From NCBI RefSeq assembly GCF_001570425.1, contig NZ_BCSX01000051.1, forward strand, positions 124,001 to 188,000: 64,000 nt of DNA, written 5' to 3'. A program made the translations under genes and the position numbers. This DNA comes from Mycolicibacterium brisbanense. GTDB taxonomy: Bacteria > Actinomycetota > Actinomycetes > Mycobacteriales > Mycobacteriaceae. Under the pieces are notes generated by a model. The model did no database searches. It was given only the letters and a program-made list of their open reading frames with translations, and was not told the DNA's origin. Every line of letters begins with the position of its first letter. The first letter of the stretch is position 1. Shown one piece after another: positions 36,983-48,847 of the stretch.

Positions 36983-39900
36983 TCAGCGGCGCAGCCGGTC
37001 CAGCAGGGTGCGTGTGCTGGCGGCGGGTGTGATCCCGGCGCTCTGCAGTGCGCGCTCACAGTGCGCGAACGTGGTGATGACTCCGTCGTAGTCGCCGACG
37101 GCGGCCCGCACGCGCATCAGCAGGCGCCACATCGCTTCGCGCAGCGGGTCGCGGTCGAGCACCGCGGTGGCGAGGCGGTTGGCGTCGTCGTAACGGTCGA
37201 CGGAGAACGCAGCGTCGGCGGCGGCGGCGCGGGCCGAGGCGGCCAGCTCGGCAAGCTGATCGCGGCGCTCATCGACCCAGGCGGAACTGATACCGGGTAG
37301 GTAGTCGCCGTGTGCCAGTGGCTCCAGCGCGTGCTCGGTGGCGACCACGAGCGCTTCGCCCTGCAGGCGCGCCGCCGCGGCGAGTTCGTGTTCGACGCGG
37401 GCGGATTCACTGGCCAGGACGACGTCCGGGTCGAGGCGTACGCGACCGTCGTCGCCGACGCTCAGCGCGTCGGGCGGGAGCACGCGGCGTACGCCGATGA
37501 CCGTCTTGCGCAGGTAGGAGCGCGCCGACTCGTCGCCGCGGCCGTCGAACAAGGCGTCGAGCAACTCGTCACGGCCGGCCGGGGCGCCGTTGCGCACCGC
37601 CAGAAAACTCAGCAACTCGTAGCATTTGGACAGGTTGGGCTGCACCTCGAAGCCGTCGAGAATGATTGCGGTGCGGCCGAATTCGATCAACTCGACCGCG
37701 GTCGGGATGCGGGTGCCCACTGCGACACCCTGGGCGGCCAGGGCGCGTCCGATCGCGTGCCATGCGGAATCGGCGTCCGGTTGCGCGTCGATGCACCGGG
37801 CCACCACCGCTGGGAAATCCGCAAGTGCCTGCAGCAGTACGTGATTGGATCCGTGCCTGCGCGCGGCCTGCAGTGCGACGTCGGCTGCCCGGTCGGCGGC
37901 GTCGGGGTTGCCGGCGCGCCACTCGGCCTCCGCCAGATAGACCGCCGCCGTGGGCAATTCCAAGATCCGGCCGCCTGACCGCATACCGGCGACCGCGGCG
38001 CGCAACGACGACAAGGCACCGTCCACATCGTCGCGTATGAGCGCAGCGAGCCCGTGCCAGGTCTGGGCGAATTCGAAAACCACTGCGTAGCGCCGGGCGG
38101 CGTCGCGCTCGATCTGGTTCAGAATCGCGGTCGCACCTGCGGTGTCGCGGTCGGCGCGCAGCATGAGCTTCGCCGCAAGCACCTGATGCAGCGCCGTCAG
38201 CATCGGTGATCCGTTGGCCTGGATGAACGTGCTCCCGCGGGCCAGCGCGGCGCGGGCCTCCTCGGGCCGCCCGGCATCGAGCAGCACATCCGGTGCGATC
38301 ACGGAGTCCACCACGCCGCGGAAGAAGCCCCCGCCCGCCGCCGTCTCGTACTCCTGTAGCGCCTCGGCGGTGCGTCCCGTCGCGCGCAGCGCACCGATCC
38401 GCCCGGCGCCCATGGCGGCCCGCGTCCACGGCGACGGCGCATCGCCGGTCAGTTCGTGCACCCGGCCGCGGAAGTAGTCGATGCCGAATAGCATGCCGTC
38501 GAGCAGCCCCCCGGTGGGCTCGGGCCTGGCCGGGCCCCCTTCTGGATCCACCAGCGCCAGCGCATAGCGCACGATGTTCACGTCGGGGCCCGCGGGCGCC
38601 GCGCGCAGGACGGCGTTCATCTCGTCGATGCGCCCGGCCAGCAGATAGCACCATGCCATCAGCGCGGCGGCATGCTCCGATGCCGCGGCGAGTCGATCTC
38701 GCAGTCCGAGAACGGCCAACTCGTCGGCGATACGGGCGCCGTCGCGCTGGTCGTCGCGTGCGACGACCAACATCAATCGGGCCTCGGCGAATCCGTCGTC
38801 GCCGACGGGGACGACGGGTGCGAGCGCATCGATCCAGCGGTCGGCCACGGCGAAGTCCAAACGGCCGAGAACAGGCAGAATCGCATGCCGGGCCGAGGCG
38901 TACGCATCGGTGAGCGCACTCACCGCAAGCAGCTCTTCGACCGCCTCTTCGTGGAACCCGTTGGATGCCAGCAGCCGTCCATGGGCGGCTCGCAGCTCGC
39001 GAACGGCCGTGCTGCCACGCTGGTCCAGCAGTCCACGCAGGTACTCCCGAAACCGGGAATGGCAGCGCATGGCCAGGGGATCGGATGACCATTGCGCGGG
39101 GATCGTGGCTCGTCGCAGCGACGCCAGCCGCCGCGCGGCGTCGTCGATGCCCAGTGCCACCGCCGAATCGACGCTCACCTCGTCCAGCACCGACGTGCTG
39201 ACGAGGAACTCCCGGTCGTCGGCGCCGAGCTCACCGAGAATGTGTGCGCCCAGATAGGCGCCCATGGCTTCGGGGTCGGTGCCGCCGCTGCCGTGTCCGG
39301 CGGAACGCCACGCCTCGAACAGCACCCCGATCACCCAGCCCCCGGTGGCCTGTACGGCCTCGGATGCGTCCGACCCCGAGCGGCCCAGCTGCTGCAGCGC
39401 CACGCGCGCCTCGTCGACGTTGAATGCCAGATCGGCATCGTCGACGCGGGCCACGGCGCCTGCCAGCGCGGGTGACCAGACCTCGGCCGGGATCGGTTGG
39501 CGGCTGATCAGGATCAGGCGCGTGCTGGGTGCGGCGTAGCGCACCACCGAGCCGATGACCTCCCACGCATCCGGTGATCCCTGCAACCGCTCGAGATCGT
39601 CGAGTACGAACACGAGCTCGGTGTCGGCCGCCGCGTCGATGAGCAGGCCTGCCGCCTCGGCATGCGGGATACCTGCGGCCAGCGCACCGGTGGCGACTCC
39701 CCGCACGGACGGAAGTTGTTGTGCCAGTGCTTCTTCGAGATAGGTCAACAGGCGACCGGGTGCGGCGTCGGTGGCGTCGACGCTCAGCCACGCGACCGGC
39801 TTGCCGAAGGTGCGGCTGGCGTGGGCCGCGGCCACCGACTTGCCCGCTCCAGCCGTCGCCGCGATCGCGATGATCCGGTGGGTCTGGACTAGTTGGCAGA

Positions 39901-40003
39901 GCAGCCGGTCGAGACGCTCGCGCGGTGCCGCGTCCGCCGGTGTCTCCGGAACGATGATCTTGCGCCGGATGACCCGGGGCCGCTCCACGTCCGGTGCCGA
40001 CAT
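36983..40003 (-). CDS. Large STAND/BTAD transcriptional regulator
   Basis: 1006 residues from the ATG at 40003 (MSAPDVERPRV). An N-terminal P-loop (AATAGAGKSVAAAHA, about 50-64) and Walker B-like VFVLDDLERL belong to a MalT-type NTPase domain. A long helical, TPR-like middle part follows (about 300-800). At about 810-900 there is a winged-helix segment (FLAVRNGAPAGRDELLDALFDG, SYLRKTVIGVRRVLP), then a SARP-type BTAD domain (DPLREAMWRLLMRVRAAVGD). Such proteins are ATP-dependent, signal-responsive activators. It lies upstream of the catabolic genes on the same strand and is the likely activator. Confidence 0.88.
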   Translation of the reverse strand: MSAPDVERPRVIRRKIIVPETPADAAPRERLDRLLCQLVQTHRIIAIAATAGAGKSVAAAHASRTFGKPVAWLSVDATDAAPGRLLTYLEEALAQQLPSVRGVATGALAAGIPHAEAAGLLIDAAADTELVFVLDDLERLQGSPDAWEVIGSVVRYAAPSTRLILISRQPIPAEVWSPALAGAVARVDDADLAFNVDEARVALQQLGRSGSDASEAVQATGGWVIGVLFEAWRSAGHGSGGTDPEAMGAYLGAHILGELGADDREFLVSTSVLDEVSVDSAVALGIDDAARRLASLRRATIPAQWSSDPLAMRCHSRFREYLRGLLDQRGSTAVRELRAAHGRLLASNGFHEEAVEELLAVSALTDAYASARHAILPVLGRLDFAVADRWIDALAPVVPVGDDGFAEARLMLVVARDDQRDGARIADELAVLGLRDRLAAASEHAAALMAWCYLLAGRIDEMNAVLRAAPAGPDVNIVRYALALVDPEGGPARPEPTGGLLDGMLFGIDYFRGRVHELTGDAPSPWTRAAMGAGRIGALRATGRTAEALQEYETAAGGGFFRGVVDSVIAPDVLLDAGRPEEARAALARGSTFIQANGSPMLTALHQVLAAKLMLRADRDTAGATAILNQIERDAARRYAVVFEFAQTWHGLAALIRDDVDGALSSLRAAVAGMRSGGRILELPTAAVYLAEAEWRAGNPDAADRAADVALQAARRHGSNHVLLQALADFPAVVARCIDAQPDADSAWHAIGRALAAQGVAVGTRIPTAVELIEFGRTAIILDGFEVQPNLSKCYELLSFLAVRNGAPAGRDELLDALFDGRGDESARSYLRKTVIGVRRVLPPDALSVGDDGRVRLDPDVVLASESARVEHELAAAARLQGEALVVATEHALEPLAHGDYLPGISSAWVDERRDQLAELAASARAAAADAAFSVDRYDDANRLATAVLDRDPLREAMWRLLMRVRAAVGDYDGVITTFAHCERALQSAGITPAASTRTLLDRLRR

Positions 40004-40118
40004 GCCCACTCCTGTCCGGCGCAATTTTATAGGCGGCGAGTGGGTATCACCGAGAATCGGCTTCGCGGCTCCGCGTGCACCGACGTCACATGTCACCCCT
40101 GTCGAGCACACTGCCGAC

Positions 40119-40748
40119 ATGCTCGACCTGATCCTGCCGCTGGAGTGCGGCGGCTGTGGCGCCCCGTCGACGCGGTGGTGCCCGGCGTGCGCGTCGGCGC
40201 TGACGGTTCGCGCCGACGAACCGCACCTCATCGCCCCGCGCACCGATCCCGGCGTGCCGGTGTTCGCCCTCGGCCGCTACGCGGGCGCCAGGCGCCGGGC
40301 CATCGTGGCCGCCAAGGAGCAGGGCCGCTCGGATCTGCTGGCGCCGCTGGCGGCCGCGCTGCGGGCCGGGCTGGACCGGCTGCTGGCCTGGGGCGTCGTC
40401 GACGCCCCGCTGACCGTGGTGCCTGCGCCCACCCGCAGGCTCGCCGCGCGCCGGCGCGGAGGCGACCCCGTCACCGCGATGGCCGTCGCCGCGTGCGCGG
40501 GACGCCCCGGCGTGCAGACGGTGCCGGCGCTGCGCCTGCGGCCGTGGGTCCGCGATTCCGTCGGCCTGTCGGGCACCGCCCGGCAACGCAACATCGCCGG
40601 ACGGGTCCGGGTGGTGACCGGTGTGACCGGTGAGGTGCTGCTCGTCGACGACATCGTGACGACCGGTGCCACGGCTGCCGAGTCGGTGCGCGTCCTGCAT
40701 GGCGCCGGGGCGAACGTGGCCGGCGTGTTGGTGGTCGCGCATGCCTGA
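40119..40748 (+). CDS. ComF-family phosphoribosyltransferase-like protein
   Basis: 209 residues. N-terminal zinc-ribbon-like CGGCGAPSTRWCPACASAL, then a type I PRTase fold with the PRPP loop VLLVDDIVTTGAT. ComF-family proteins aid DNA uptake in competent bacteria; in mycobacteria (Rv3242c) the role is unknown. ATG start at 40119. It resumes core synteny with hpf and secA1 after the accessory block. Confidence 0.9.
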   Translation: MLDLILPLECGGCGAPSTRWCPACASALTVRADEPHLIAPRTDPGVPVFALGRYAGARRRAIVAAKEQGRSDLLAPLAAALRAGLDRLLAWGVVDAPLTVVPAPTRRLAARRRGGDPVTAMAVAACAGRPGVQTVPALRLRPWVRDSVGLSGTARQRNIAGRVRVVTGVTGEVLLVDDIVTTGATAAESVRVLHGAGANVAGVLVVAHA

Positions 40749-41034
40749 CACAGGTGGCAATTACCCCGCAATCAAACAGAAATGAAGAACTGCAAACATG
40801 TCGTCGAAATTGGTGGCACGAACCGGTGAACACGGACTACCGTCGGCACCAACCACCCGTGAACACCTCACGGCGACGCTCCATCACAGCGTCACTTCAC
40901 CGCACCGGTAGGAGGTGAGTACTCGACACCTTGCGCCGATGGGGAGAGCGACAAAACCCTGACCCATCGCCGCGATTCGTTAGAGCCCGGCACGCAGATC
41001 GCGTGCAACGAGTGAGAGAAACGAGTTGCCAAGT
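40749..41034 (+). promoter_or_regulatory. Leader/promoter region of hpf
   Basis: 286 bp without a convincing gene. GTGAACAC occurs at 40826-40833 and 40859-40866, 33 bp apart (about three helix turns), a possible activator-site pair. A GTG at 40915 just after TAGGAG opens a 15-codon frame. No sure promoter can be placed. Confidence 0.3.
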
Positions 41035-41715
41035 ATGTCAACCAATTCCCTGGATTCAGGCCCCGCGATGGTGGTCGAGGATCGTGACACAGCTGCCAAC
41101 CCGGAGCCCAACGCGGAAGTTGTGGTCAAGGGGCGCAACGTGGAAGTCCCCGACCATTTCCGAATCTACGTCTCGGAAAAGCTGTCACGCCTGGAGCGCT
41201 TCGACCGGACCATCTACCTCTTCGACGTCGAACTTGACCACGAACGCAACCGACGACAACGCAAGAACTGCCAGCACGTCGAAATCACTGCCCGTGGCCG
41301 CGGCCCAGTTGTCCGCGGCGAGGCGTGTGCAGACAGTTTCTATGCGGCCCTCGAATCCGCAGCCGGAAAGCTTGAGGCCAGGCTGCGCCGCAGCAAGGAC
41401 CGCCGCAAGATCCACTATGGCGACAAGACCCCCGTATCCCTGCACCAGGCGACCGCGCCCGACCACCTGACCGGGGAGACCGCCGCCGAGCCGGTGGTCG
41501 ACGCCACCGAACCCGCAGGCCTCGACGATCACGAACCCGGCCGCGTGGTCCGCACCAAGGAACACCCGGCCACGCCCATGACCGTGGACGACGCCCTGTA
41601 CGAGATGGAACTGGTCGGCCACGACTTCTTCCTCTTCCATGACAAGGAGAGCGACAAACCGTCGGTGGTATACCGGCGGCACGCCTACGACTACGGCCTC
41701 ATCCGACTGGCCTGA
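41035..41715 (+). CDS. hpf: Long-form ribosome hibernation-promoting factor
   Basis: 226 residues. An N-terminal S30AE domain (about 20-125) has VVVKGRNVEVPDHFRIYVSEKLSRLERF. A variable linker follows, then the S30AE C-terminal dimerisation domain (about 165-226) with PMTVDDALYEMELVGHDFFLF and VVYRRHAYDYGLIRL. Binds the 30S decoding region and in mycobacteria stabilises inactive ribosomes under hypoxia and zinc stress. ATG at 41035 chosen; a TTG at 41026 would add 3 residues. A terminator follows, separating it from secA1. Confidence 0.95.
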   Translation: MSTNSLDSGPAMVVEDRDTAANPEPNAEVVVKGRNVEVPDHFRIYVSEKLSRLERFDRTIYLFDVELDHERNRRQRKNCQHVEITARGRGPVVRGEACADSFYAALESAAGKLEARLRRSKDRRKIHYGDKTPVSLHQATAPDHLTGETAAEPVVDATEPAGLDDHEPGRVVRTKEHPATPMTVDDALYEMELVGHDFFLFHDKESDKPSVVYRRHAYDYGLIRLA

Positions 41716-41731
41716 TTCGCCGAACCGGCCG

Positions 41732-41765
41732 AAAGCGCACCCCGGAGCGATCCGGGGTGCGTTTT
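41732..41765 (+). terminator. Intrinsic terminator after hpf
   Basis: About 15-bp stem (GCACCCCGGA / TCCGGGGTGC, loop GCGA) running into GTTTT. Confidence 0.88.
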
Positions 41766-41865
41766 CGTGTTCGCCGAGTGAGTACAACCAGGTATTTCGA
41801 CGGGTCACCTACGATGGACCACGATCAACACCGAAAGATCCATCGATACCCACAGGGGAAATAGC

Positions 41866-44721
<2,856 letters not shown>

Positions 44722-44731
44722 CCCTTCCCTC

Positions 44732-44792
44732 GCCGAAACTACGGTTTCTTGCGCGATTTCCGCGTTTTGACGCGAACAACCGTAGTCTCGGC
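44732..44792. terminator. Bidirectional terminator between secA1 and the Rv3235-like gene
   Basis: 15-bp arms (GCCGAAACTACGGTT 44732-44746; AACCGTAGTCTCGGC 44778-44792, one mismatch) enclose a smaller CGCG/CGCG hairpin. Fits convergent genes. The sequence looks like a dispersed element type (needs a genome search). Confidence 0.75.
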
Positions 44793-44803
44793 GGGGCGGG
44801 AGA

Positions 44804-45304
44804 TCAGCCCACCTGTAGGGCGGTCAATTGCCAACGGCCGCCGTGCGATTCGATTTTGGCGGCGATGGCGTGCACCCGCGGCCCGCGCGTGAAGGTGGCG
44901 AACACCTCCGCCGCGCCGGGCCCGGGTGCGGCGCGTACCCGCACCCGGCGCAGGGTGGCTGCGGCCGCCCGCCTGGCCGGGGGGAGTGCCAACACCGCAT
45001 CGAGCACCTGCGGGCTGATCAGCGGGCGCAGCTGCGCGGGTGGCCTGCGCCGGTCGACGACCTCCAGCACCCGGCGCAGCACCGCCTCGGCGAACTGGGT
45101 GGCCTCGGTCTGCGGCGGATGATCGGCCTGCTCGACCAACCGCAACCGGCGCGGGCTCGGCCGGTGCAGCGCGGTGGGCGTCGGGCAGGCCTTCGCCCTG
45201 GACCCGGCCGCGGATGTCGGGGCAAGCAGGTACGCGGGCGGCTCGCAGTCGATCACCGGCGACGTCAACGACGACGGGGCCGGGGTGGTTTCGGGAACGG
45301 GCAC
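44804..45304 (-). CDS. Rv3235-like conserved protein
   Basis: 166 residues, Pro/Ala/Arg rich. N-terminal half low-complexity; C-terminal half with VLRRVLEVVDRRRPPAQLRPLISPQVLDAVL and the GPRVHAIAAKIESHGGRWQLTALQVG ending typical of the small mycobacterial family found next to secA1 (Rv3235). GTG start at 45304. Function unknown; the family is conserved in actinobacteria. Convergent with secA1. Confidence 0.82.
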   Translation of the reverse strand: MPVPETTPAPSSLTSPVIDCEPPAYLLAPTSAAGSRAKACPTPTALHRPSPRRLRLVEQADHPPQTEATQFAEAVLRRVLEVVDRRRPPAQLRPLISPQVLDAVLALPPARRAAAATLRRVRVRAAPGPGAAEVFATFTRGPRVHAIAAKIESHGGRWQLTALQVG

Positions 45305-45443
45305 GGCAATCTCCAGCGGTGGTCAGGTACAGGACGCATCTGCTGGAGAGGTGCAGACCCGTTCATCATCGCATGGCCAATAGGTGCCCCGAGCGCCCAG
45401 TTTCGCCGGATACCGTGGCGGTGTCCGACGGACGGGGGCAGGG

Positions 45444-47354
45444 ATGGTTCAACCCAGCATCGATTGGCCCGGCGAGCCGCTGCGCTCGCTGGTGTGGACA
45501 CTGCAAGCGTGGGTGATCACCCTCGTGGTGTTCCTCGCGGTGGCGTTCGTCGTCGCCCGGTTCACCCGGTGGGGACAACAGTTCTGGCGGGTCAACGCGC
45601 CGTTCTTCACCGGCAGCCCGCGCACCTGGGCGCTGCTGGCATTCATGCTGTGGCACACGGTGTATTCGGCGCGGGTGGTGGTGATCTTCACCTACCAGTA
45701 CGCGGACCTGATGAATGCCGTACAGGTCGGGGCCGAAGCGCTGGCCACCCATGATGCCGGCAAGTTGGACGCCGCGCGGCATGCGTTCATGACGTCCTTT
45801 GCGATCAGCGGGATTCTGGTGCTGCTGACCGTGATCTACACGGTGGTCGACCTGTTCCTGCGCCGGGTCTTCGCGATCCACTGGCGCATCTGGCTCAACA
45901 CCCGCCTGGTCGACGACTGGATGACCGGGGATGCGTTCTACCGCAACCGTTTTCTGCATCCTCCCGTGGAGAACCCCGATCAGCGGATCCAGACCGACGT
46001 CGAGACCTTCACCACCAAGTCGGTGGACATGAGCATCGGCGCGGTGAACAAGTCGTTGTTGATCGTGATGTTCACCGGTGTGCTGTGGCACCTGTCCGGC
46101 CCATTGCAGTTGGGCGGCTGGGTCATTCCGCGGGCCATGGTGTTCGTGGCATTCGTCTTCTCGATCACGGTGACGATCATCGCGTTCTGGATCGGCCGCC
46201 CGCTGGTGCGGCTGAACTTCCTCAACGAACGGTTCAGCGCGAGTTTTCGCTATGCGCTCGTGCGCCTGCGGGACAGTGCCGAACGTGTCGCGTTCTACCG
46301 GGGCGGCGAACGTGAGCGGCAGTTGCTGCACTCCCGGTTCGCCGAGATCATCGCCAACATGTGGCGCATCGTGTTCGCCCAGTTGCGGCTGGGCGGCTGG
46401 AACCGCGGCGTCGGCGACGTGACGACCGGCATGATTCCCTACATCGTGCAGGCGCCCCGGTTCTTCGCCGGGCAGATCACCCTCGGCGGCCTGCTGCAGA
46501 CCGTCGCCGCGTTCGGAAACGTCTGTGGCGCACTGTCGTTCTTCCGGGACAGCTATGACGAGTTCACCGTCTACCGGGCCGCCCTGATGCGCATCGACCA
46601 GATGCTGGACGGTGATCACCGTGCTCGAGAACTGCCCCGGATCAATATCGGAGCCGCGCAGGATTCCCTGGCGCTCAGCGGCGTCGGAGTCGATGACCTG
46701 AACGGTAATCCGCTGATCTCCGATCTGACCATGGTGTTGACCGCTGGTGACAGTGTGGTGGTGAAGGGGCCGTCGGGGTGCGGGAAAACCACCCTGCTGC
46801 GCAGCCTGGCCGAATTATGGCCGCGGACAACGGGACTGGCCTGTTATCCCGCCGGATGGGCGACGCTGTTCCTGCCGCAGCTGCCGTACCTGCCGCTCGG
46901 GGATCTGCGCGAGGCCGTGGTGTACCCGCTTCCGGTCGCCGACGTCACCGACGACGCATTGCGGGACACGCTGCGCGCGGTGGCCCTCGGGCATCTGATC
47001 GAACGCCTCGACGAGGAGGCGGACTGGGCGTCGGTGCTGTCGCTCGGTGAGCAGCAGCGGGTCTCATTCGCGCGGGTGCTGCTGGTCCGGCCCCGGGTGG
47101 TGTTCCTCGACGAGTCGACGTCGGCGCTCGACGAGGGACTGGAGGACGCCATGTACACCCTGGTGCGCGAGCGGCTGCCCGACTGCGTGGTGGTCAGCGT
47201 CGGGCACCGGTCCACGATCGACCGCCATCACCGCTCCCGGCTGCAGTTGACCGGCGGCGGACACTGGGTACTCTCCCCGCTGACCTCGATTGACGCACCC
47301 GTCATGCGCACTAACAGTTCCGCCGGTTACCGTGACGGGGATCATGGCGACTGA
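45444..47354 (+). CDS. SbmA/BacA-like ABC transporter (fused permease-ATPase)
   Basis: 636 residues. Six TM helices in the first about 330 residues, in the SbmA/BacA style (TLQAWVITLVVFLAVAF, IYTVVDLFLRRVFAIHWR, RLNFLNERFSASFRYALVRLRD). The C-terminal ATPase has VVKGPSGCGKTTLLRSL, signature SLGEQQRVSFARVLL and VVFLDESTSALDE. The M. tuberculosis homologue Rv1819c imports cobalamin and hydrophilic solutes. ATG at 45444 (MVQPSIDWPGEPL) matches the family N terminus; a GTG at 45384 would add 20 residues. 18 nt before the next gene. Confidence 0.9.
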   Translation: MVQPSIDWPGEPLRSLVWTLQAWVITLVVFLAVAFVVARFTRWGQQFWRVNAPFFTGSPRTWALLAFMLWHTVYSARVVVIFTYQYADLMNAVQVGAEALATHDAGKLDAARHAFMTSFAISGILVLLTVIYTVVDLFLRRVFAIHWRIWLNTRLVDDWMTGDAFYRNRFLHPPVENPDQRIQTDVETFTTKSVDMSIGAVNKSLLIVMFTGVLWHLSGPLQLGGWVIPRAMVFVAFVFSITVTIIAFWIGRPLVRLNFLNERFSASFRYALVRLRDSAERVAFYRGGERERQLLHSRFAEIIANMWRIVFAQLRLGGWNRGVGDVTTGMIPYIVQAPRFFAGQITLGGLLQTVAAFGNVCGALSFFRDSYDEFTVYRAALMRIDQMLDGDHRARELPRINIGAAQDSLALSGVGVDDLNGNPLISDLTMVLTAGDSVVVKGPSGCGKTTLLRSLAELWPRTTGLACYPAGWATLFLPQLPYLPLGDLREAVVYPLPVADVTDDALRDTLRAVALGHLIERLDEEADWASVLSLGEQQRVSFARVLLVRPRVVFLDESTSALDEGLEDAMYTLVRERLPDCVVVSVGHRSTIDRHHRSRLQLTGGGHWVLSPLTSIDAPVMRTNSSAGYRDGDHGD

Positions 47355-47372
47355 AGGGGAGGTTGGCGCCGC

Positions 47373-48782
47373 ATGGTGAGCAGGCTGTCGGCGTCCGACG
47401 CAACGTTCTTCCACTTGGAGAACACCTCGACGCCGATGTATGTGGGGTCGCTGGCGATACTGCGCAAACCCCGTGCCGGACTGAGCTACGAGACGCTTCT
47501 GGCGACCGTCGAACAGCGGTTACCGCAGATTCCGCGCTACCGGCAGAAGGTGCGTGAGGTGACGCTGGGGCTGGCCCGGCCGGTCTGGGTCGACGACCGT
47601 GATTTCGACATCACCTACCACATCCGCCGCTCGGCGCTGCCGTCGCCGGGCAGCGATGCTCAGCTGCACGACCTGGTCGCCCGGCTCGGCTCGCGCCCGC
47701 TGGACAAGACCCGTCCGCTGTGGGAGATGTACCTGGTCGAGGGCCTGACCAAGAACCGCATCGCCATCTACACCAAGACCCACCAGGCGTTGGTCAACGG
47801 GATGACGGCCCTGGAGATCGGCCACGTGATCGCCGACCGCACGCAGAAGCCGCCGGAGTTCGGCGAGGATATCTGGATCCCGGCCCGCGAACCCAGCGAC
47901 CGGCAGTTGGTGCTCGGTGCCATCGGAGAGTGGATCGCCCGGCCGACCAGCCAGCTGGCCGCCGTCCGGGAAGCGGTCTTCGATCTGGCCACCAACAGCG
48001 GTGAGCTGGCGGCAGTCGGTCGCCGGGTGGCCGATGTGGTGCGCACCGTGGCCCGCGGCACCGCGCCGAGTAGTCCGTTGAACACGACGGTATCGCGCAA
48101 CCGCCGGTTCTCGGTGGCCGAGCACCGGCTGGAGGACTACCGGGCGGTGCGCGCGCGGTACGACTGCGACATCAACGACGTGGTGCTCGCGGTGGTGGCC
48201 GGAGCGCTGCGCAACTGGCTGCTGTCTCGCGGCGAGCCGGTCACGCCCACCACCACGGTGCGGGCGATGGCGCCGATGTCGGTATATCCCGACGCCGAAC
48301 TGGACTCGACGGCGCCCGGGCAGGCGATCAGCGAGGTGTCGCCGTTCCTGGTCGACCTGCCGGTGGGGGAGGGCAACCCCGTCGTGCGGCTCTCTCAGAT
48401 CGCCCACGCGACCGAATCGCATTCCACCGCCGCCAGCCTGGTGGACGCGCGCACCATCGTCACACTGTCGGGGTTCGCCCCGCCGACGTTGCACGCCATG
48501 GGAATCCGCGTGGCGACAGGGTTCTCGGCCCGGTTGTTCAACCTGCTGATCACCAATGTTCCCGGGGCACAAAAGCAGATGTACGTGGCCGGCACCAAGC
48601 TTCTGGAGACCTACGCGGTACCGCCGTTGCTGCAGAACCAGGTGCTGGCCATCGGCGTGACGTCCTACAACGGCATGCTGTATTTCGGGATCAACGCCGA
48701 CCGTGACGCCATGAGCGATGTCGATGTGTTGCCCAGCCTGCTGCGCGAATCGCTGGACGAATTGCTCGACGCGGCCAGATGA
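47373..48782 (+). CDS. WS/DGAT-family acyltransferase (altered active-site motif)
   Basis: 469 residues of the wax-ester synthase/diacylglycerol acyltransferase family (Tgs3 neighbourhood). SRLSASDATFFHLENTSTPMYVG is the standard N terminus, and the second half has FNLLITNVPG. The catalytic HHxxxDG motif reads HQALVNG, so both the second His and the Asp are replaced. The fold is intact in length, so it may be a non-canonical acyltransferase or a regulatory paralogue. ATG start at 47373; follows the ABC transporter by 18 nt. Confidence 0.85.
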   Translation: MVSRLSASDATFFHLENTSTPMYVGSLAILRKPRAGLSYETLLATVEQRLPQIPRYRQKVREVTLGLARPVWVDDRDFDITYHIRRSALPSPGSDAQLHDLVARLGSRPLDKTRPLWEMYLVEGLTKNRIAIYTKTHQALVNGMTALEIGHVIADRTQKPPEFGEDIWIPAREPSDRQLVLGAIGEWIARPTSQLAAVREAVFDLATNSGELAAVGRRVADVVRTVARGTAPSSPLNTTVSRNRRFSVAEHRLEDYRAVRARYDCDINDVVLAVVAGALRNWLLSRGEPVTPTTTVRAMAPMSVYPDAELDSTAPGQAISEVSPFLVDLPVGEGNPVVRLSQIAHATESHSTAASLVDARTIVTLSGFAPPTLHAMGIRVATGFSARLFNLLITNVPGAQKQMYVAGTKLLETYAVPPLLQNQVLAIGVTSYNGMLYFGINADRDAMSDVDVLPSLLRESLDELLDAAR

Positions 48783-48847
48783 ACCGCTGACATCCGGCCC
48801 GGCGCGAACCGCGCAGCAATGGCGCTGCGCCCACCTAGAATTCGCGC

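Noticed and set aside
40931-41470. TTG-initiated frame before and over hpf
   Set aside because: Most of it overlaps hpf out of frame and it has no family features; only its first part lies in the leader.
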